15,180 nt of DNA, from contig NW_003142328.1 in the NCBI RefSeq assembly GCF_000003605.2, forward strand, positions 5,451 to 20,630. The letters run 5' to 3'. The notes beneath the pieces are model-generated. The model did no database searches, was not told where the DNA came from, and saw only the letters and a program-made list of their open reading frames with translations. Source of the stretch: Saccoglossus kowalevskii (taxonomy: Eukaryota > Hemichordata > Enteropneusta > Harrimaniidae). The position numbers and the translations under genes were made by a program. Positions 1 through 8,868 of the stretch are shown one piece after another. How positions within the stretch are numbered: the stretch's first letter is position 1; each line of letters begins with the position of its first letter.

Positions 1-596
1 AGTTCACCCATCCAGATATTGTGATATTGCATGGTATAGACTGTTCATCCACCGAAATACTGTGATATTGCATGGTATACACAGTTCATCCACACAAATA
101 CTGTGATACTGCATGGTATACACTGTTCACCCACCCTAAAATACTGTGATACTGCATGGTATACACAGTTCACCCATCCAGATATTGTGATATTGCATGG
201 TATACACAGTTCATCCACCCAAATACTGTGGTATTGCATGGTATACGCAGTTCATCCACCCAAATGCTGTGATATTGCATGGTATACACAGTTCACCCAC
301 CCAAATACCGTGATATTGCATGGTATACGCAGTTCATTCACACAAATACTGTGATTCTGTATGGTATACACAGTTCACCCACCCAAATAGTGTGATACTG
401 CATTGTATACGCAGTTCACCCACCCAAATACTGTGGTATTGTATGGTATACGCAGCTCATCCACCCAAATACTGTGATATTGTATGGTATACACAGTTCA
501 TCCACCCAAATACTGTGATATTGAATGGTATACACAGTTCATCCACCCAAATGCTGTGATATTGTATGGCATACACAGTTCATTCACCCAAATACT

Positions 597-1020
597 GTGG
601 TATTGCATGGTATACGCAGTTTATCCATCCAAATACTGTGATATTGCATGGTATACACAGTTCATCCACCCAAATACTGTGATATTGTATGGTATACACA
701 GTTCACCCACCCAAATACTGTGGTATTGCATGGTATACGCAGTTTATCCATCAAAATACTGTGATATTGCATGGTATACACAGTTCATCCACCCAAATAC
801 TGTGATATTGTATGGTGTACGCAGTTCCTCCACCCAAATACTGTGATATTGTATGCTATACGCAGTTCATCCACCCAAATACTGTGATATTGTATGGTAT
901 ACACAGTTCATCCACCCAAATACTGTGATATTGTATGGTATACGCAGTTCCTCCACCCAAATACTGTGATATTGTATGCTATACGCAGTTCATCCACCCA
1001 AATACTGTGATATTGTATGC
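597..1020. repeat. Higher-order 123-bp (3-unit) repeat inside the 41-bp array
   Basis: Within the array, distinctive variants recur exactly 123 bp apart, which is three units. CGCAGTTTATCCATC occurs at 615 and 738, and ACGCAGTTCCTCC at 819 and 942. This pattern indicates local amplification of a trimer of diverged units, by unequal exchange or slippage, instead of amplification of single units. It is a sub-structure of the array, not a separate element. Confidence 0.75.
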
Positions 1021-1689
1021 TATACGCAGTTCATCCACCCAAATACTGTGATATCGTATGGCATACACAGTTCGTCCACCCAAATACTGTGATATTGTAT
1101 GATATACACTGTTTACCCACCCAAATACTGTGATATTGCATGGTATACACTGTTCACCCATCCAGATATTGTGATATTGCATGGTATAGACTGTTCATCC
1201 ACCGAAATACTGTGATATTGCATGGTATACACAGTTCATCCACCCAAATACTGTGATACTGTATGGTATACACAGTTCACCCATCCAGATATTGTGATAT
1301 TGCATGGTATACACAGTTCACCCATCCAGATATTGTGATATTGCATGGTATACACAGTTCATCCACCCAAATACTGTGATATTGCATGGTATACACTGTT
1401 CACCCACCCAAATACTGTGATACTGCATGGTATACACAGTTCACCCACCCAAATACTGTGATATAGTATGGTATACACAGTTCACCCACCCAAATACTGT
1501 GATACTGCATGGTATACACAGTTCATCCACCCAAATACTGTGATACTGCATGGTATACACAGTTCACCCACCCAAATACTGTGATACTGCATGGTATACA
1601 CAGTTCATCCACCCAAATACTGTGATACTGCATGGTATACACAGTTCACCCACCCAAATACTGTGATACTGCATGGTATACACAGTTCA

Positions 1690-2250
1690 TCCACCCAAAT
1701 ATTGTGATGCTGCATGGTATACACAGTTCATCCACCCAAATACTGTGATATTGTATGGTATACACAGTTCACCCACCCAAATACTTTGATATTGTATGGT
1801 ATACACTGTTCATCCACCCAAATACTGTGATACTGCATGGTATACACAGTTCATCCACATAAATACTTTGATATTGTATGGTATACACAGTTCATCCACC
1901 CAAATATTGTGATGCTGCATGGTATACACAGTTCATCCACCCAAATACTGTGATATTGTATGGTATACACAGTTCACCCACCCAAATACTTTGATATTGT
2001 ATGGTATACACTGTTCATCCACCCAAATACTGTGATACTGCATGGTATACACAGTTCATCCACATAAATACTTTGATATTGTATGGTATACACAGTTCAC
2101 CAACCCAAATACTGTGATATTGTATGGTATACACAGTTCACCCACCCAAATACTTTGATATTGTATGGTATACACTGTTCATCCACCCAAATACTGTGAT
2201 ACTGCATGGTATACACAGTTCATCCACATAAATACTGTGATATTGTATGG
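1690..2250. repeat. Higher-order 205-bp (5-unit) repeat inside the 41-bp array
   Basis: A five-unit block with diagnostic variants repeats with a 205-bp offset. AAATATTGTGATGCTGC is found at 1697 and 1902, ATACTTTGATATTG at 1781 and 1986, and CATCCACATAAATAC variants recur in step. A further partial copy lies 164 bp (four units) later, with ATACTTTGATATTG at 2150, so one unit was lost or gained. This right-hand part of the array has its own variant set, different from the first 1.1 kb. Confidence 0.75.
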
Positions 2251-2477
2251 TATACACAGTTCATCCTCACAAATACTGTGATATTGTATGGTATACACAG
2301 TTCACCAACCCAAATACTGTGATATTGCATGGTATACACAGTTCATCCACCCAAATATTGTGATGCTGCATGGTATACACAGTTCATTCACCCAAATACT
2401 GTGATAATGTATGATATAGACTGTTCATCCACACAAACACTGTGATACTGCATGGTATACACAGTTCACCCATCCAG

Positions 2478-5400
2478 GTACGTGTATGTGCCGAGTGCAC
2501 TGTGGTACTTTTTTCCACAGCATGCAAGGTGTTGTTTTGCACTGCCAACTAAATTGATGTACTGCTTTTTCATGTTAGACAGGTATAAGAGACATGAAAT
2601 ATTATGTAAAACGCCCTGCATTCACTTACTGAGCGTCGCCATGGAGCCCTCCTGTCAACAGAAATTAACGACAACATACGGCAATTTAATGGTTGGATAG
2701 CTTCACAGAGTCTGTATGTCGGCCATCGTCATCTCGCTGTTAAATAACAAATCGTTGCAAATAAATCTTTCTAACAAAAGAGTGTTGATAGATAGTGTAC
2801 CTGTAGTTCACAATTGTCCTAGCACTAACCACCATGCGACTCTAAACCATATGCATTTTGCAATAAATATATATGCAACACTTATTAACTAGACCCCATA
2901 ATGTATTACTATTCTGAAACAAAGTGGTTGGCAAATTTAGGACATAATTGTTCTCCTAGCATACCACAGCACTGCTTCCTAAACAGCGCGGTTCTATGAA
3001 GAAGGATTGCCTACTCCTATAAAGGAGACATTGTCTAAAAGACCAATGGTGCACAAAATGTGGCAAGCGTAAACATTTGAAAATCTAAAATTAGCGTAGC
3101 GAATGTGTTTCGGTGAAAGCAAACAGTTTTAGCTCTTTCAATTTGTGCTCAGTCAATAGACACATAGCTTCTGAGGTTATTTTTAGAACACGCGTTTATT
3201 CTGAATGCAGCGTTGTGTGAATGGCAGTCAAAGGATAAGACCCTGGGTGGGCGTCATGTTTGGCCTAACTGTTCAATTTTCTGACCCTTAGTTAGAAAAT
3301 AAGTTACACACTAACGTAAGGATGGACGATGTGATTCGGCGTATAAATGCAATCAGAATTCGAATTGCAAATAAATAATATTATTTAAGTAAAAAATAGA
3401 TATATCTGTGATAATTTTCTGTTGCATTTACATAGTAGTTAACATGCTATTGTTAAAGTGCAAATTAAACGACGTCTGTATTTGCCAATGTTTCAAAGTA
3501 AGGCGGGGTTTGCATAGTGATAGTATCTAGGCAATAGTTGCGAGGGCGGGAAATGCACACAGCTACAATGAGTAAGTTCCGTCTATTCGCAATAATGTAC
3601 TAGTATATGGTAGATCAGTTTATTTCAGTTAGAACGATTATGTGTTCGTTCTATGTTACCATAGAAGCATCAGTTAGGAATGTTGCATTTCTTAATATAA
3701 TATTACAAGTATTTTATAATATTACAAGTAAAATGTTGTTTGACACACACCCGCCCAGAAGAAAACATTGGTGGGTTCATGGCCGGCCATTGAGCGAGCT
3801 TAACAGTTCTTCACAAATATAAGAAGCGATTATTGGTTGCAACATCTTCCCGGATTATTTATTATTTTTGCCCAATTTACAACATTACTATTAAGTAATT
3901 CCACCATTGCCATTATGATGATTTGGCTCAAGTGAGGAATTGCTGCCTTTGTATTAACGACGTCAACACTTGCAAACAGACAAGTTTGATTTGAAACCAT
4001 TAAACCATACGTTCTGAAACACATAGATACTTATCGAAACTAATGGAGAGGAAAAGTATCAGAAAATATGAATGGTCATACGCAGTATTCGTTATGGCGT
4101 CGGGATTCTGGTACCAAGCTAGAGGAATCTGACGTTAATAAAGCGAGAACAATATCATCGCTTCTCACCCGAATCGACTAAACCTACTAACAAAATACTT
4201 GGTACGTGCCACAAATTGCACTAACAATAGCACGGCAGCAACCACTGTTATTTTATTAAAGTTATCGTGGAGTATTTACGAGTTTTGTCAACGTCCGTGT
4301 GGTTGGTGTAAATATAATTGAATTGTAATGTTGGCATGAATCCAATCTTGTCACAATAAAAGTCAATCGCATTTCTTTAACTACACTGGTACGCTGATGT
4401 GTGATATTATATTCATCCAAACAATGCTGGTGTATTCTCATTATCAAAAATTATTTATTTTACTCAGTTGAAAGTATCGGAACTGTTTGTTGAGTTTTAA
4501 AAACTTTAGTTTAGACGGTTTCAATAAAAATATGTTTTAACTGTTGATAGATTTGTAAGCAATAGAACAATGCCTGGTTTTATCTCTGAACAAAGTTAAT
4601 AGAAACGCATAACGGTTATTTTGTCAAAACGAAGGATGCGCCGAATAAGACTGTCACGTTTGCAATGCCAAGGCTGACCGAATAACGTTGGCAGTGATGT
4701 GTGAAACAGGTGGGGATTCTGTACGAATTCACTTGCCTTAGTAACGTTTCAATAGCTTTTGCTGGTGAAAAGAGCAAACAAAGGGGTTACGCTGCATTAT
4801 TTGAGGAACGCTCGTAAAACCTCAATATACGAACGCGATAAATATAACGACCTATGAAGAAGCTACCCGTGTTATATGAAGTCGAATTGATTGAGCTGGT
4901 GCCGAAACCCTTGACCTCTGAATAGTATAAAGTTAATGGAGAATAAAACGATATTTGAGTGTCTCTCGCAGGTTGCATTGTTACAATTGTTCACTTGTTT
5001 ATTGCGTTTAAAACTATCTCAAAACATGGATATAAATTTCAAAAGTGTTTATTATCTGTTTTGAAGCAGAACATCAACCATGCCGCCTATGTACTTTCCC
5101 GGATGTTGGCTGCCATTGATTGACAATGATAGCGTCCCGGTTCCACATCTAGTCGTACAATTTCATATATTTTCTTTATCGAAAACTTGAAGTTTATAAA
5201 GTAGAGAAAGTATAAATATCATTCTCCGATGATACGCCGTAATTATTTTATATGAGAGCTCCTTGATCAGAGAGAGCACATATACGATTGCACACTAAAT
5301 GCATGTAAAAAGCGGGTGGTAGAGGCTCTGATCGACTCCTTTGTCTGGCTCTGGTATACTGTACATACAATGCGTCATTTCTCTAACAATGCCAGTAATA

Positions 5401-6080
5401 AAATCACTGTCGGAGGTACGATTCTTGGAGTTATTGCGAAAACTAGCCTACGGAAAAGTCTTTGTAATACGACAATAAATCACATAAAATTGCCACCGTA
5501 TTTGTTTGTTCAAGACATATATCGGCTTCTCTATTCGAGACGGCTACTAAATATAGATTTTTGTGGGTAAAACTGGAAGGACAATACAGCGAAAGTGCAA
5601 AACAATAAGCATTGTTCGCCCTTTGAACAATCTCTGTACATGACCTGGACGCAAGAGTTAATGTCTTTTTGTTCTTCTAAATGCTGTTGAATGAACACAT
5701 TGTTGGCAATTTAAGATTATTTTTGACTTGTAGAGTAGATGAGATTGACCATGGAGAATAAAAGAAGATGAACGGTCAATCGATTACATACACCTCCTTG
5801 ACTTGTTTTGGGGTCACAACAGAAAAGGTCTACGCCAAACTGCTGCGACACTGTTATCTAGAACACTTATTTCACTTATTTGTAGTGCAGCATATCAGGA
5901 TGAAATGTGACGAAATCTATCTCGACCCTACCCACACACACAAATAAAACACTAGCAACAATACAGACAACTCCAAGACAGATTCAGCTAAATGTAAGCT
6001 GCTTTAAAATAAGTTGAATTATTTACAAAACATGGAAGTAAAATTAGTAAGCAATAAAGTCATACATTTCTTCCGTGGCA
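2478..6080. other. Unique AT-rich non-coding stretch; no gene supported
   Basis: About 3.6 kb follow the first array without tandem structure or a convincing gene. Open frames here are all under 85 codons on either strand, show no recognisable domain and have low-complexity or random-looking composition. A perfect 15-bp direct repeat, ATAATATTACAAGTA, occurs at 3697-3711 and 3716-3730. A short CA-rich run lies near 5930-5942. Scattered AATAAA strings are expected by chance in such AT-rich DNA. It could be intergenic or intronic; no splice-bounded exon could be recognised by eye. Confidence 0.6.
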
Positions 6081-6169
6081 TAGCAAGTTAGAAAGTGTTA
6101 CCTAGTCGGGAAGGAACGCATGATCTAAAAGGGCTACCTAGCCAGAAATGACTAGTGGGCCTGACTACC

Positions 6170-6310
6170 AAATAGAAAGGGTTACCATACGGGAAAAGAA
6201 TACCATGTCAGAACAGACCACCGTATCAGAAAGCGTTACCATGTCAAAAATTACTACCAAGTCAGAAAAGACTACCATGACAAAAAAAGTTACCATGACA
6301 AAACACTCGA
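6170..6310. repeat. Degenerate 18-bp tandem repeat, block A
   Basis: Between about 6170 and 6310 the motif ACTACCATGTCAGAAAAG recurs every 18 bases with many substitutions. Six consecutive well-spaced units begin near 6199, and weaker relatives (CTACCTAGCCAGAAATG and similar) extend left to about 6080. Because 18 is a multiple of three, a frame through it reads as a Thr/Ser/Lys-rich hexapeptide repeat within a 90-codon open frame (6148-6420). That frame starts inside the repeat block, ends soon after it and has no recognisable domain, so I treat it as repeat-derived and not as a gene. Confidence 0.75.
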
Positions 6311-6680
6311 TACATAGAACTTGCTTAATAGGACGTGCCCCTGAAATGCGTCTGATTTTTTTGGATTTTAGGTATAAGTATCTTATTTCTGCTCAAGATA
6401 TATATAAATACCGGCAATAAATATGATCTTATGTAAGTGACAGAGGTGTTTCTATGGTCAAAATAAATATTTTAAACAATTAATATACAATATAACTGTT
6501 GGCTTACATGTGCTTCTATTGGAGACACTCTCCTATTAGAGCAAATACGGTAACTGTTTTATTTGGAATAAACGGTACTTTGGTTTAAATATGGGTATAG
6601 ATTTTGCCAATATCCAGGTATAAAAATGGTCACACTTTTGAACACCCAGGACACCTTCCCACCCAGCTATGTATCAACTG
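6311..6680. other. AT-rich spacer between the two 18-bp repeat blocks
   Basis: About 370 bp of AT-rich unique sequence separates two blocks of the same 18-bp repeat family. No open frame, inverted termini or target duplication could be seen that would define a mobile element carried between them. Confidence 0.5.
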
Positions 6681-6930
6681 CTAGAAAGGGCTATCAATTC
6701 AGAATGAAATAGAAAGTGAGAGAGGACTACCGTGTCAGAAAGTGCCAACGGGATGGATTACCATGTCTGGGAGGACTACCATGTCACAAAGGAATACCAT
6801 ATCAAAAACATTACCACGACAGAGAAGGACTACAAGTCAGAACGAACTACAAATTCAGAAAGGACTACGAGAACATACTAGTAGTCAGAAAAGACTCCCA
6901 TGATAGAAACGACAACCATGTCAAGAAGAA
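6681..6930. repeat. Degenerate 18-bp tandem repeat, block B
   Basis: Motifs such as GGACTACCATGTCACAAA, GGACTACAAGTCAGAACG and AAGACTCCCATGATAGAA recur at about 17-18 bp. They clearly belong to the same family as the block at 6170-6310. The left flank of each block also contains AAAGGGCTA followed by a CAGAA-like stretch (near 6128 and 6686), suggesting both derive from one longer, decayed array. A 72-codon open frame at 6716-6934 is a by-product of the repeat and lacks any recognised domain. Confidence 0.7.
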
Positions 6931-6978
6931 ATAAAAACAAACATGATTATATACATGTACCACAATATCAATAATAAA

Positions 6979-8712
6979 GAACACGTGATGTATAAAGAGA
7001 ATCACACTACGTGAAGTGAGTTGAACACGTGATATATATAGAGAATCACACTACGTGAATTGTGTTGAACACGTGATATATATAGAGAATCACACTACGT
7101 GAAGTGTGTCGAACACGTGATATATATATAGAATCCAACTACATGAAGTGTGCTGAACACGTGATATAGAGAGAATAACACTACGTGAAGTGTGTTAAAC
7201 ACGTGATATATATAGAGAATCACACTACGTGAAGTGTGTCGAACACGTGATATATATAGAGAATCCAACTACATGAAGTGTGCTGAACACGTGATATATA
7301 TAGAGAATCCAACTACGTGAAGTGTGTTGAACACGTGATATATATAGAGAATCCAACTACATGAAGTGTGCTGAACACGTGATATATATAGAGAATCACA
7401 CTATGTGAAGTGTGCTGAGCATCTGGTATATAGAGAGAATCACACTACGTGAAGTGTGTTGAACACGTGATATATAGAGTGAATCACACTACGTGAAGTG
7501 TGTTGAACACGTGATATATAGAGAGAATAACACTACGTGAAATGTGTTGAACACGTGATATAGAGAGAATCACTACGTGAAGTGTGTTGAATACGTGATA
7601 TAGAAAGAATTACACTACGTGAAGTGTGTTGAACACGTGATATATATAGAGAATCACACTACGTGAAGTGTGTTGAACACGTGATATATAGAGAGAATCA
7701 CACTACGTGGAGTGTGTTGAACACGTGATATAGAATCACACGACGTGAAGTGTGCTGAACACGTGATATATAGAAAGAATCACACTACGTGAAGTGTGTT
7801 GAACATGTGATATATATAGAGAATCACACTACGTGAAGTGTGCTGAACGCGTGATATATATAGAGAATCACACTACGTGAAGTGTATTGAACACGTGATA
7901 TAGAGAGAATCACACTACGTGAAGTGTGTTGAACACGTGATGTATAGAGAGAAGCACACCACGTGAAGTGTGTTAAACACGTGATATAGAGAGAATCACA
8001 CTACGTGAAGTGTGTTGAACACGTGATATATATAGAGAATCACACTACGTGAAGTGTGTTGAACACGTGATATATAAAGAGAATCACACTACGTGAAGTG
8101 TGTTGAACACGTGATATATAGAGAGAATCACACTACGTGAATTGTGTTGAACACGTGATATAGAGAGAATCACACTACGTGAAGTGTGTTGAACACGTGA
8201 TATATAGAGAGAATCACACTACGTGAAGTGTGTTGAATACGTGATATAGAGAGAATTACACTACGTGAAGTGTGTTGAACACGTGATATATATAGAGAAT
8301 CACACTACGTGAAGTGTGTTGAACACGTGATATATAGAGAATCACACGACGTGAAGTGTGCTGAACACGTGATATATAGAAAGAATCACACTACGTGAAG
8401 TGTGTTGAACATGTGATATATATAGAGAATCACACTACGTGAAGTGTGTTAAACACGTGATATAGAGAGAATCACACTACGTGAAGTGTGTTGAACACGT
8501 GATATAGAGAGAATCACACTACGTGAAGTGTGTTGAACACGTGATATATATAGAGAATCACACTACGCGAGTGTGCTGAACACGTGATATATAGAGAGAA
8601 TTCACACTACGTGAAATGTGTTGAACACGAAGTACTAGTATAGAGAGAGAATCATACTACGTGAATTGTGTTGAACACGTGATACATAGAGAGAATCACA
8701 CTACATGAAGTT
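6979..8712. repeat. Minisatellite of about 44 bp (40-44), about 40 copies, rich in CACGTG E-boxes
   Basis: Tandem units consist of GAACACGTGATATATATAGA, then GAATCACACTACGTGAAG, then TGTGTT. Length varies mainly through the number of TA dinucleotides after CACGTGA. By hand count there are about 40 units, and about 33 keep the perfect palindrome CACGTG; the others carry TACGTG, CATGTG, CGCGTG or larger changes. Each unit also contains CACACT-ACGTGA-AGTGTG, a 6-bp inverted repeat around a 6-base loop that holds a second ACGTG core. Variants (AATCCAACTACATGAAG, GTGCTGAAC) are clustered, mostly at 7130-7370. CACGTG is the canonical bHLH E-box (MYC, USF, CLOCK families); whether it is bound here is unknown. 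No coding potential is apparent. Confidence 0.97.
7586..8450. repeat. Internal segmental duplication in the 44-bp array (offset 606-646 bp)
   Basis: An ordered run of variant units appears twice. TTGAATACGTGATATAGA followed by an ATTACACTACG unit occurs near 7587 and 8233 (offset 646). CACACGACGTGAAGTGTGC, then a GATATATAGAAAGAATC unit, then a GAACATGTGATAT unit, occurs near 7737 and 8343 (offset 606). The 40-bp difference equals one unit present only in the first copy (the ACGTGGAGTG variant near 7706). This shows block duplication of several hundred bp within the array, followed by gain or loss of one unit. Confidence 0.75.
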
Positions 8713-8721
8713 AGTTCGTTA

Positions 8722-8863
8722 CATGAGCGGATTTAGAGGGGGCCGAGGGGGCCGCCCCCCTATTCTTAACAACCAACAGGGCTTCGGGCCATCGGAACAT
8801 GGCCTTCGGCCAACTTATCGCCGCCCCCCCGCCCCCTATTCCAGAATCCTAGATCCGCCCCTG
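8722..8863. mobile_element. 142-bp GC-rich MITE-like non-autonomous DNA element with CGTTA flanking duplication
   Basis: The left end CATGAGCGGAT and the complement of the right end, CAGGGGCGGAT, match at 9 of 11 positions, giving imperfect terminal inverted repeats. The inner parts continue with GGATTTAG on the left and GGATCTAG on the complement of the right. An exact 5-bp direct repeat, CGTTA, directly abuts both ends (8717-8721 and 8864-8868) and looks like a target site duplication. The body contrasts with its AT-rich surroundings: G- and C-runs near 8737-8760 and 8823-8836, and the hairpin GGCCAT-CGGAAC-ATGGCC near 8788-8805. It has no coding capacity. A CAGGGGCGGATC terminus resembles hAT-type MITEs by general recall, but hAT elements normally make 8-bp duplications, so superfamily is unassigned. 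Confidence 0.7.
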
Positions 8864-8868
8864 CGTTA

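Larger units (their letters stand above)
1..2477. repeat. 41-bp minisatellite array, about 60 copies, truncated by the left window edge
   Basis: Head-to-tail copies follow each other without spacers. The typical unit contains ACTGTGATATTGCATGG, then TATACACAGTTC, then ATCCACCCAAAT, for a total of 41 bp. Copies differ by scattered substitutions (GTGATACTG or GTGATATTG, CACAGTT or CGCAGTT, TTCATCCAC or TTCACCCAC) and rare indels, such as two extra bases near 136-138. Each typical unit holds the inverted arms ACTGTG and CACAGT about 15 bases apart, so single strands could form a short hairpin. The last clear unit ends near 2477, where the sequence passes into unique DNA. Because 41 is not a multiple of 3, any open frame across the array repeats only every 123 bp (41 codons). 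This yields long but meaningless reading frames on both strands. The array is intergenic or intronic satellite DNA; no coding or CRISPR role is supported. Confidence 0.97.

Noticed and set aside
103-1182. Open frames on both strands inside the first array (for example 484-846, 120 codons, with a 41-residue repeat)
   Set aside because: They follow directly from a 41-bp unit that happens to lack stops over three units, occur on both strands and have no start context or flanking exon. Not genes.
1-2477. CRISPR-like array
   Set aside because: Copies are contiguous with no unique spacers, and the rest of the window is animal DNA.
6148-6934. Small repetitive proteins at 6148-6420 and 6716-6934
   Set aside because: Both frames are by-products of the 18-bp repeat; the two blocks are read in unrelated frames, so no common peptide is conserved.
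6979-8712. Palindromic T-box sites in the dyad of the 44-bp unit
   Set aside because: The arms TCACACT and AGTGTG only partly match a T-box half-site and lack the central CTAGG; too weak to claim.
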